Source: Alphaproteobacteria bacterium (GTDB lineage Bacteria; Pseudomonadota; Alphaproteobacteria; Rhizobiales; Aestuariivirgaceae). From it: DNA of 7,034 nt. Location of the stretch: the NCBI GenBank assembly GCA_026400595.1, contig JAPLOT010000357.1:1-7034 (forward strand). The letters are read 5' to 3'. Below, piece by piece: positions 1-5,218 of this stretch. Under the pieces are notes generated by a model that ran no database searches, had not been told where the DNA came from, and was given only the letters and a program-made list of their open reading frames with translations. Within the stretch, counting starts at the first letter, position 1; every line of letters begins with the position of its first letter. The position numbers and the translations under genes are program-made.

Positions 1-57
1 GAGGATGGCTGTCCTGAGCGGAGACGGCGGCTGGTGGCGGAAGGTAAAGTGACGCAT
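1..57 (-). CDS. Possible start of an unidentified gene leaving the window (partial)
   Basis: An ATG at position 57 (minus strand) opens a frame with no stop up to the left edge and reads MRHFTFRHQPPSPLRTAIL. A purine-rich AAGGGG lies about 4 nt upstream of the ATG and could serve as a ribosome binding site. The visible 19 residues are basic and match no family I recognise. They could be the n-region of a signal or membrane-anchor sequence, but too little is visible to say. It would lie 39 nt downstream of the permease stop on the same strand. With only 19 codons seen, chance openness is quite possible. Confidence 0.3.
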   Translation of the reverse strand, partial: MRHFTFRHQPPSPLRTAIL

Positions 58-96
58 GCAGCCCCTTACACGCGGGAGACTGTCGCTGCAAAGGGA

Positions 97-1044
97 TCAG
101 ATGACATTGGTGTCCATGAGATAGAGCAGCACCGAGGCGGAAATCGCCGCAAGTCCGGTACCCAGCGCAATGGCGCCCGATACTTCGGCCACAGCCTCCT
201 CGTTGCGCTGCGAGAAGAGAAAGGCATTGGCCCCCGTCGGCATGGCGGCGAAGAGCACCGCGATTTTCACCCAGAAGGGCGGCAGCGTCACGGCATAGCG
301 GCAGGCCAGGAACACCAGCACGGGCATCAGCATCATCTTGAGGCCGATGATCGCGAACATGCCGCTCCAGGCACCCTTCAGCGAGTAACCGGCCAGCGAC
401 ACACCGAGCGCGAACAGCGCCGTCGGGACGCTGGCATCGGCCAGCATGTCGAGCATGGTGAAGGCGATCGGGTGAAGCGAGAATCCGGTACTGCGCCACA
501 GGCTGCCGGCGATCAGGGCCAGCACGATGGCATTGGTCGCGAGATTGACCACCAGCTCGCGCGCGGTGCGCTTAATGGAGAAGGATCCGGAGTGCCGCGC
601 AATCTCGCGGTGAAGCATGGCCGCGAACCAAAGGACCGGCGCGTGGATCGACAGGATCATGCCCAGCGGGATCACCGCATTCTGGCCGAAATGCGCCAGG
701 GCGAGCGGCGTGCCCAGCAGCGCCAGATTGCCGAAGCCGGCCGCCATCGACGTCGACGCGCCACCGCTGACATTCAGGCCGTCAAAGAACCGCGACACGA
801 AGGCCGCAACCATCCAGGTGATGGCAAGCCCGCCGAAGAAGGCAACCCACAGTCCCCAGGGGGAGCCGCTCTGCGGCTCCATGGCGGCCACCGTCTTGAA
901 CAGCAGCGCCGGAATGGCGACATTGAAGACGAAGAGCGTGATGCCCTTGCCGGCTGCTGCGTTGAAAACGCCGAAGCGCGTGAAGCCATAGCCGAGCACG
1001 ATCATGCCGAAGACCGGCAGGACCGTGTTGAGGATCGAATCCAA
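97..1044 (-). CDS. AEC-family (auxin efflux carrier-like) permease
   Basis: This is a 315-residue, very hydrophobic inner-membrane protein, within the usual size of bacterial AEC permeases (about 310 to 320 residues, around ten membrane segments). Family features include the N-terminal ILNTVLPVFGMIVLGYGF segment, the FNVAIPALLFKTVA segment near residues 40 to 53, an NLALLGTPLALAHFG stretch in the middle, and the late AAMPTGANAFLFSQRN motif around residues 267 to 282. AEC proteins export or import small organic acids or amino-acid-like anions; the substrate here cannot be read from sequence. The gene follows leuD almost directly, so it may move a leucine- or arginine-pathway intermediate, which is inference from position only. 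The start is odd: the family-like N-terminus requires a TTG at 1044, two codons after and in frame with the leuD stop, and no Shine-Dalgarno is obvious. An ATG at 1005 (residue 14) is the fallback but would cut into the first membrane segment. Confidence 0.88.
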   Translation of the reverse strand: MDSILNTVLPVFGMIVLGYGFTRFGVFNAAAGKGITLFVFNVAIPALLFKTVAAMEPQSGSPWGLWVAFFGGLAITWMVAAFVSRFFDGLNVSGGASTSMAAGFGNLALLGTPLALAHFGQNAVIPLGMILSIHAPVLWFAAMLHREIARHSGSFSIKRTARELVVNLATNAIVLALIAGSLWRSTGFSLHPIAFTMLDMLADASVPTALFALGVSLAGYSLKGAWSGMFAIIGLKMMLMPVLVFLACRYAVTLPPFWVKIAVLFAAMPTGANAFLFSQRNEEAVAEVSGAIALGTGLAAISASVLLYLMDTNVI

Positions 1045-1047
1045 GGC

Positions 1048-1653
1048 TTAGAGCCAGGGCTGGGCGGCGGACTGCCTCTTCTCGTAGCTGTCGATGGAGG
1101 CGGACTTCTCCATGGTCAGGCCGATGTCGTCCAGTCCGTTCAGCAGGCAGTGCTTGCGGAAAGGATCGAGATCGAACGTCACCACGCCGCCATCGGGGCC
1201 GCGGATTTCCTGCTTTGGCAGATCGATGGTGAGTGTGGCATTCGATCCCCGCTCGGCATCGTCCATCAGCTTCTTCAGGTCCTCGGGCGACACCTTGATC
1301 GGCAGGATGCCGTTCTTGAAGCAGTTGTTGTAGAAGATGTCGGCGAAACTCGTCGAGATCACGCAGCGGATGCCGAAGTCAAGCAGGGCCCAGGGCGCAT
1401 GCTCGCGCGACGAGCCGCAGCCGAAATTGTCGCCCGCCACGAGGATCTCGGCCTTCCGGTAGGCCGGATTGTTGAGCACGAAATCCGGAATCTCCTTGCC
1501 ATCCTGCGTGTAGCGCATCTCGAAGAACAGCGACTTGCCAAGGCCCGTCCGCTTGATGGTCTTGAGAAACTGCTTGGGTATGATCATGTCGGTGTCGATG
1601 TTCACGATGTTGAGCGGTGCTGCCACTCCTGTGAGGGTTTCGAACTTCTGCAT
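1048..1653 (-). CDS. leuD: 3-isopropylmalate dehydratase small subunit LeuD
   Basis: LeuD is the small (swivel-domain) subunit of isopropylmalate isomerase. With LeuC it converts 2-isopropylmalate to 3-isopropylmalate in the cytoplasm, the second step committed to leucine. The protein has 201 residues, the normal length for the proteobacterial form. Diagnostic motifs are NIDTDMIIP (18-26), GDNFGCGSSREHAPWAL (74-90), FADIFYNNCFKNGILP (103-118) and LLNGLDDIGLT (170-180). The ATG at 1653 gives the expected N-terminus (KFETLTGVAAPLNIVNIDTD) and has GAGAGG four bases upstream, a site that begins at the last base of the argC TAG stop. Only 9 nt separate it from argC, so both are surely on one transcript. 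No leuC or leuB is visible here, so its partner is encoded elsewhere, and its neighbours are an arginine gene and a permease rather than other leucine genes. Confidence 0.97.
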   Translation of the reverse strand: MQKFETLTGVAAPLNIVNIDTDMIIPKQFLKTIKRTGLGKSLFFEMRYTQDGKEIPDFVLNNPAYRKAEILVAGDNFGCGSSREHAPWALLDFGIRCVISTSFADIFYNNCFKNGILPIKVSPEDLKKLMDDAERGSNATLTIDLPKQEIRGPDGGVVTFDLDPFRKHCLLNGLDDIGLTMEKSASIDSYEKRQSAAQPWL

Positions 1654-1662
1654 GGGACCTCT

Positions 1663-2619
1663 CTAGGATGCCTGGGTGAGATCGGTGCCGAGTGTTTCCT
1701 CCGCCCCGATCATGATGTTGAGGTTCTGTACGGCCGCGCCGGAGGCGCCCTTGCCGAGATTGTCGTAGATGGCCATCAGCAGGAGTTGCCCCCGCAGCTC
1801 GTTGCTGAACACGTGCAGGCGCATGCGGTTGGTGTTGTTGAGCACCTCCGGGCTGACCGACTCCGAGCGCTCGATCTCGGCATAGGGCGCAACCTCGATG
1901 ACGGGCGATCCTTCATAGGCCTCGGCCAGGCAGTCGCGGATCGCTTCGCCCGTGGCGCGCTTGACGAGAAGTTCGCTGAACACGGGCACCGCGCCCAGCA
2001 TGCCCTGCGCATAGTTGCCGACTGCGGGCTGGAAGACCGGCGCATGCGCCAGCATGGCGTAGCGCTGCATCTCGGGCAGATGCTTGTGGGTGAATGTCAG
2101 ACCATAGGGCAGATGGGGAATGGCAGCCGAGCCGGCGGCTTCGTAGGACTCGATCATCTTCTTGCCGCCGCCCGAATAGCCGGACACCGCGTTGTAGGTG
2201 ACGGGATAATCCGCCGACATGATCCCCGCGGCGATCAGCGGACGGACAAGGGCAATGAGCCCCTGCGGATAGCAGCCAGGATTCGCCACGCGGGATGCCG
2301 CGGCGATCTGGGCGCGGTGCGCGTCCGACATTTCGGCCATGCCATAGGCCCAGCCTTCGGCCACGCGGAAGGCGGTGGAGGCATCGATCAGCCGGGTTTT
2401 CGAGGCCGGATCGACCAGGGCCACCGCCTCCCGGGCCGCATCGTCCGGCAGGCACAGGATGGCGACATCGACGGAATTCAGCAGCTCGCGCCGGGCGGAG
2501 GGATCCTTGCGGCGTTCCGGATCGATCGACACGAGTGTCACGTCCGACCGGCTCTTCAGCCGGTCGCGGATCTGCAGCCCGGTCGTCCCGGCCTCACCAT
2601 CGATGAATACACTGGTCAT
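1663..2619 (-). CDS. argC: N-acetyl-gamma-glutamyl-phosphate reductase (short, type 2 ArgC)
   Basis: ArgC reduces N-acetyl-glutamyl-5-phosphate to N-acetyl-glutamate 5-semialdehyde with NADPH, the third step of arginine synthesis, in the cytoplasm. The 318-residue length and sequence match the short type 2 subgroup common in Alphaproteobacteria. Visible landmarks are the N-terminal dinucleotide-binding GEAGTTG loop (residues 8-14), the catalytic cysteine C116 in VANPGCYPQG, the SGYSGGGKK segment (146-154), FTHKHLPEM (176-184) with likely catalytic histidine, and the C-terminal GKGASGAAVQNLN (289-301) that closes the cofactor site. The start at 2619 fits the family N-terminus exactly. The Shine-Dalgarno is weak (an AAGAAG-like run 7 to 8 nt upstream). 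It heads a run with leuD (9-nt gap) and the permease, and a 67-nt spacer with a hairpin lies upstream. No key residue appears lost. Confidence 0.96.
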   Translation of the reverse strand: MTSVFIDGEAGTTGLQIRDRLKSRSDVTLVSIDPERRKDPSARRELLNSVDVAILCLPDDAAREAVALVDPASKTRLIDASTAFRVAEGWAYGMAEMSDAHRAQIAAASRVANPGCYPQGLIALVRPLIAAGIMSADYPVTYNAVSGYSGGGKKMIESYEAAGSAAIPHLPYGLTFTHKHLPEMQRYAMLAHAPVFQPAVGNYAQGMLGAVPVFSELLVKRATGEAIRDCLAEAYEGSPVIEVAPYAEIERSESVSPEVLNNTNRMRLHVFSNELRGQLLLMAIYDNLGKGASGAAVQNLNIMIGAEETLGTDLTQAS

Positions 2620-2648
2620 GGCGGGGCTTCTTACAGGCGGGGCGGCAG

Positions 2649-2667
2649 GGGCGCAACATCAGCGCCC
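2649..2667 (-). other. GC stem-loop in the spacer upstream of argC
   Basis: Between the end of the small membrane-protein gene and argC the minus strand reads GGGCGC, a 7-nt loop TGATGTT, then GCGCCC: a perfect 6-bp inverted repeat. No run of T follows on either strand, so it does not look like a classical intrinsic terminator. It could be a weak transcript-end structure for the upstream module or a leader hairpin for argC, or simply a chance feature of GC-rich DNA. No confident promoter was seen in the 67-nt spacer, so argC may be transcribed through from upstream. Confidence 0.35.
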
Positions 2668-2686
2668 GTTCCGGTGCCGGGCCTTG

Positions 2687-2884
2687 TCAACCCAGATATG
2701 TCAGGAAGAGATAGGCCATAAGGCCGACGGCAATCAGTGGACCGAGGATACGGGCGATGCGCTTGCCCAGCCGTTCGATCGGATCATCGTCATTGTCGGC
2801 GGTCGGCGTGGCGTGGAACAGCTTTTCGCGTTCGCGTTCCATGCGCTCGAGGATGCGGCGGGATTCTTCCTGGTCCGGAGTCAT
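2687..2884 (-). CDS. Small protein with C-terminal membrane segment, coupled to the zincin gene
   Basis: This 65-residue protein is not from a family I can name. Its first 45 residues are highly charged and polar (EESRRILERMEREREKLF, then an acidic TADNDDDP stretch), suggesting a short helix or coiled coil. They are followed by one hydrophobic segment at about residues 46-64 (ARILGPLIAVGLMAYLFLTY), so it is probably tail-anchored in the inner membrane with the N-terminus in the cytoplasm. The start ATG at 2884 overlaps the stop of the metallopeptidase gene as ATGA, a typical sign of translational coupling and of a real short gene. The coupling suggests a role tied to the peptidase, for example as membrane anchor, regulator or substrate, but nothing in the sequence proves this. 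Confidence 0.75.
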   Translation of the reverse strand: MTPDQEESRRILERMEREREKLFHATPTADNDDDPIERLGKRIARILGPLIAVGLMAYLFLTYLG

Positions 2885-3291
2885 CCCGCACGCCGCTCGA
2901 TGGCGTACATGTCGTCGTCGGACAGGCCGAAATGATGTCCGATCTCATGCACCAAGACATGGGTGACAATGGCGCCCAGGGTTTCCGCGTGTTCGGCCCA
3001 GTAGTCGAGGATTGCCCGGCGATAGAGAAAGACCATGTTGGGCAGACGGCCAGTTTCCGGCACCGCCTGATCCTGCGCCAGGCCGATGCCCTGGAACAGC
3101 CCCAAGAGGTCGAAGGGGCCAGCCCGCATCTCGGCCTGGACCTCATCGGTTGGAAAATCTTCCACCTGGATCACGATATTGCCGCAAAGCGCACGAAAGT
3201 CGGCCGGAAGCCCATCAAAGGCCTCGGCGGCGAGCCGTTCGAAATCCGCGATGGAAGGGGCGGAGAGGCCCGCGAGCCCGGTCTCCGCCAT
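2881..3291 (-). CDS. Minimal zincin-type metallopeptidase (Zincin_1/DUF1025 family)
   Basis: This 136-residue protein carries the zinc-protease signature HEIGHHFGLSD, with ligands H115 and H119, general base E116, G122, and the third likely ligand D125 (HExxHxxGxxD). That matches the small 'possible zinc metallopeptidase' family of about 120 to 140 residues, found mainly in Actinobacteria and Alphaproteobacteria. Other family-like segments are FDGLPADFRALCGNIVIQVEDFP (25-47), FDLLGLFQGIGL (60-71), GRLPNMVFLYRRAILDYW (81-98) and VTHVLVHEIGHHFG. No signal peptide or membrane segment is seen, so it should be cytoplasmic or held at the membrane by a partner. Substrates are unknown. It starts 6 nt after a small membrane-protein gene and overlaps the next one by 4 bp (ATGA), so the three form one unit. 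The ATG at 3291 has a weak AGG upstream. Confidence 0.9.
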   Translation of the reverse strand: MAETGLAGLSAPSIADFERLAAEAFDGLPADFRALCGNIVIQVEDFPTDEVQAEMRAGPFDLLGLFQGIGLAQDQAVPETGRLPNMVFLYRRAILDYWAEHAETLGAIVTHVLVHEIGHHFGLSDDDMYAIERRAG

Positions 3292-3297
3292 GGCAGC

Positions 3298-3498
3298 CTA
3301 TTGGCAGAGCAGGACGCAGGTCCCGGTCTTGTCAGTCATGGCCTGCACCGTCGTCAGGCCTGCCAGAAAGCCAGTGGCCAGGGTCAAGAGAACCAGGCCG
3401 AGGAAAACACGGCGGAGGAATTTGGCATCCGCCTGAACTGTAGAACCCACGTCGATACCCCGCAAAGGTTTGCAGCAATGGTTTAGCTTATGAATCAC
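3298..3498 (-). CDS. Small single-pass membrane protein upstream of the zincin gene
   Basis: The longest reading gives 66 residues from a GTG at 3498. A second GTG at 3450 (residue 17) is preceded by GGGG about 8 nt upstream and would give a neater 50-residue protein, so the true start is uncertain. I do not recognise a family. Basic residues (KFLRR, about 26-30) precede one hydrophobic segment at about residues 31-53 (VFLGLVLLTLATGFLAGLTT), and the short tail ends in TDKTGTCVLLCQ with two cysteines. By the positive-inside rule the tail would face the periplasm. It ends 6 nt before the metallopeptidase start and follows the AT-rich region with the candidate promoter, so it would be the first gene of that module. 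Short length and alternative starts limit certainty. Confidence 0.55.
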   Translation of the reverse strand: MIHKLNHCCKPLRGIDVGSTVQADAKFLRRVFLGLVLLTLATGFLAGLTTVQAMTDKTGTCVLLCQ

Positions 3499-3515
3499 TT
3501 TACTGCCACGCGGGT

Positions 3516-3544
3516 GACATAAAGCTTAACAGTTTGTTCATCAA
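3516..3544 (-). promoter_or_regulatory. Candidate sigma70-like promoter for the zincin module
   Basis: On the minus strand, TTGATG (3544-3539) and TATGTC (3521-3516) are separated by 17 nt in the most AT-rich stretch of the window. The -35 matches TTGACA at four positions and the -10 matches TATAAT at only three, so this is a weak call supported mainly by location. It lies after the aminotransferase stop and just upstream of the small membrane-protein gene. Transcription would begin near 3509. A dyad at 3526-3551 overlaps the -35 and spacer. Confidence 0.3.
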
Positions 3545-3551
3545 CCGTTAA
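3526..3551. repeat. Inverted repeat in the intergenic region (possible operator)
   Basis: The plus strand has TTAACAGTT (3526-3534), an 8-nt spacer, then AACCGTTAA (3543-3551). The arms are complementary at eight of nine positions, and the ninth is a G-T pair when the minus strand is read as RNA. The 26-bp dyad overlaps the candidate promoter elements, which is where a dimeric repressor would sit. The TTAAC arms also resemble half-sites of the alphaproteobacterial regulator CtrA, but the TTAA-N7-TTAA spacing is not met. As an RNA hairpin it is AT-rich and weak, so a terminator reading is less likely. Confidence 0.4.
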
Positions 3552-3597
3552 TTCTGCGCTCCAAAGCGGCACAGAGGTCTTTGAAATCACTACATAA

Positions 3598-4773
3598 TCA
3601 GCAGAGGCGATCGGCCAGCCGGGCAATCCGGCGGCAAGCTTCGGCAATCTGTGATTCGTCCACGGTCAGCGCCACGCGCAGATGACCGGCACCACCCGCT
3701 CCAAAGCTCTCGCCGGGCATGGTCACGACATTCTCTTCGGCCAGCAGGCGCTCGGCAAAGGCCCGCCCGGAGAGCCCGGTCTTGCGCACGTCCACCATGA
3801 CGAACATGCCACCTTCGGGCATGCGGGCCGAAACCGTCTTCGATGCCCGCAGGCCTTCCACCAGGACCTGCGCCCGGCGCTCATAGGCGTGCTTCATGGC
3901 ATCCACTTCCGGAAAGTGGTTGTCCAGTGCGAAGGCTGTGGCATCCTCGAGGAAGGGTTGTGAACCAAAGAGCATGGTTTCGCTCACCGGAAGGGCTGCC
4001 GCGCAGAATTCCTCGGACGAAGCGATCCAGCCGCAGCGGAACCCCGGCATGGCATGAGACTTCGACACCGAAGACACCACGACGGTGCGTTTCTCCAGTT
4101 CCGCCCTGTCGAAGGGCGAAGCGAAGACCGTGTTACCGTAGGTGAGCGACGCATAAACCTCGTCGCAGATGATCCAGAGATCGTGCTGCTCGCAAACCTT
4201 GCCGATCCGGGCGATTTCCTCACGCGTGAAGACAGCGCCGGTTGGATTGCTCGGCGTATTCATCAGCAGGACGCGGGTCTTCGGCGTGATCGCCTTCTCG
4301 AGTGCTGCAGCCTTCAGATGAAAGCCATGATCCGGATCGACCCGGACCGGAACCGCGACGCCTCCCGCAGCCGCGATCACGCCCTCATAGGTGGCGTAAT
4401 AGGGATCGGCCATGAGCACTTCGTCGCCAAGCTCTACCAGCACCATCATCGCGACATAGAGCGCCGTCTGCGTGCCCGGCAGAAACAGGAACTGGCTTGT
4501 GGAGATGCTCCGGCCGGTCCGTTCGGTATAGAGGCGCGACAGCGCACGCAGCACATCGGGTTCGCCGCGGCCGTTGGAATAGCGCGTACGACCGGCCCGC
4601 ATCTGGCGCTCGGCCACGTCAAAGATGGCAGCCGGCGGCGGCGCGTCTGGTTCGCCGATCGAAAGGAAGATCATGGGCTCGCCAAGGTCGGCCCGACGCC
4701 GGCCTTCGATATGAACGGCCCACTTCTCCGAACCCAGCCCGGCAAGCCGCTGAGTCACCTTCGCAAAGCGCAT
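3598..4773 (-). CDS. Class I PLP-dependent aminotransferase, AruH-like
   Basis: This is a 391-residue fold-type I aminotransferase of subgroup I (aspartate aminotransferase-like), normal in length. Key residues are N176 in NTPSNPTG, D204 and Y207 in CDEVYASL (cofactor ring and phenol contacts), the Schiff-base lysine K238 in SSVSKSHAMPGFRCGW, and R366 in GHLRVAL, which should bind the substrate carboxylate. SKSHAMPGFR, PEGGMFVMVDVRKTGLS and the C-terminal ACRRIA resemble, from memory, arginine:pyruvate transaminase AruH of Pseudomonas. The exact amino donor is unproven. The enzyme should be cytoplasmic and transfer an amino group to pyruvate or 2-oxoglutarate. The open frame extends to an ATG at 4830, but the ATG at 4773 has a good AGGTGA 4 nt upstream, gives the family N-terminus (MRFAKVTQRLAGLG), and avoids overlap with the AcnX small-subunit gene 31 nt away. 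It is the last gene of the acnX operon. Confidence 0.92.
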   Translation of the reverse strand: MRFAKVTQRLAGLGSEKWAVHIEGRRRADLGEPMIFLSIGEPDAPPPAAIFDVAERQMRAGRTRYSNGRGEPDVLRALSRLYTERTGRSISTSQFLFLPGTQTALYVAMMVLVELGDEVLMADPYYATYEGVIAAAGGVAVPVRVDPDHGFHLKAAALEKAITPKTRVLLMNTPSNPTGAVFTREEIARIGKVCEQHDLWIICDEVYASLTYGNTVFASPFDRAELEKRTVVVSSVSKSHAMPGFRCGWIASSEEFCAAALPVSETMLFGSQPFLEDATAFALDNHFPEVDAMKHAYERRAQVLVEGLRASKTVSARMPEGGMFVMVDVRKTGLSGRAFAERLLAEENVVTMPGESFGAGGAGHLRVALTVDESQIAEACRRIARLADRLC

Positions 4774-4777
4774 GGAT

Positions 4778-4783
4778 TCACCT
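4778..4783 (-). promoter_or_regulatory. Ribosome binding site that fixes the aminotransferase start
   Basis: The minus strand reads AGGTGA followed by four bases and ATG at 4773. It supports this start over the upstream ATG at 4830. The same AGGTGA with the same 4-nt spacing precedes the GTG start of the AcnX large-subunit gene (6490-6485). Confidence 0.65.
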
Positions 4784-4804
4784 GTTCCGATTCCGGACCG
4801 CCAG

Positions 4805-5218
4805 TTACACGGTTTCGGGGCGGATTTCACCTGTGACGGAAATGCTCAGCCGCGCCGCGCGGCAAAGGAAGATGAAATGGTCTTCAGAAACGGCCACGAC
4901 GGCACAGCCGCGGCCATAAAGCGTTTCCGCCACCTCCGCCCCCACGGCCAGGTTGATGTCAGGCATCACGAGGATGATACCCGCCGGGGCATTGCCGAGG
5001 CGGATGGCCTCGGCAATGCCACCAGGCGCCGAGCCCGAACCCTTGCTCTCGCGCATCAGCAGGATGGTGCCGGCAAGGCAGGCGCCACGCTGCGGATGAT
5101 GCACGTCGAGGATCACGCCGCTGCGGGGTTCGAAGGCGCCCCAGAAACTCAAGGGCTCGTCGAGGATCAGGACCGGCCCCTCCACGGCAGCTGCTTTCAG
5201 CACGCGGGACCGGATCAT
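4805..5218 (-). CDS. Aconitase X small (swivel, DUF126) subunit
   Basis: This 137-residue protein matches the aconitase X swivelling domain (AcnX_swivel, DUF126), which covers the active site of the large subunit. Typical segments are PLSFWGAFEPRSGVI (22-36; the family usually has LSFWGG.D..TG), RGACLAGTILLMRESKGSGS (44-63; the Ser-rich catalytic loop) and PAGIILVMPDINLAVGAEVA (78-97). The loop is GSGSAPGG where I would expect something closer to GSSSGS, so a serine is kept but the context is altered. The open frame runs up to an ATG at 5338. The ATG at 5218 is chosen because it overlaps the large-subunit stop as ATGA and because the extra 40 residues look like read-through of the other frame. 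The split, two-gene form contrasts with the single fused AcnX chain of many bacteria and fungi. Substrate is not determined by sequence alone. Confidence 0.88.
   Translation of the reverse strand: MIRSRVLKAAAVEGPVLILDEPLSFWGAFEPRSGVILDVHHPQRGACLAGTILLMRESKGSGSAPGGIAEAIRLGNAPAGIILVMPDINLAVGAEVAETLYGRGCAVVAVSEDHFIFLCRAARLSISVTGEIRPETV

Noticed and set aside
58..96. Terminator after the permease gene
   Set aside because: GCAGC and GCTGC at the edges could pair, but the loop is long and no T tract follows.
34..2721. An 895-codon open frame on the plus strand
   Set aside because: It runs antisense across the AEC permease, leuD and argC, all of which are clear conserved families. Its translation is rich in R, H, G and D with no recognisable domain, as expected from the shadow frame of GC-rich genes.
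2737..3486. A 249-codon plus-strand open frame
   Set aside because: It is antisense to the zincin and both small membrane-protein genes, and its product is low-complexity and charged with no family resemblance.
3552..3580. Intrinsic terminator after the aminotransferase gene
   Set aside because: The only pairing found (around GCCGCTTTGGAGCGC) is a short stem with a mismatch or bulge, and no T run follows on the minus strand.
4774..4830. N-terminal extension of the aminotransferase to the ATG at 4830
   Set aside because: It would overlap the AcnX small-subunit end, adds 19 residues unlike the family, and lacks the good AGGTGA site found before the ATG at 4773.
4054..4836. A 260-codon plus-strand open frame
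   Set aside because: It is antisense to the well-supported aminotransferase gene and shows no domain of its own.
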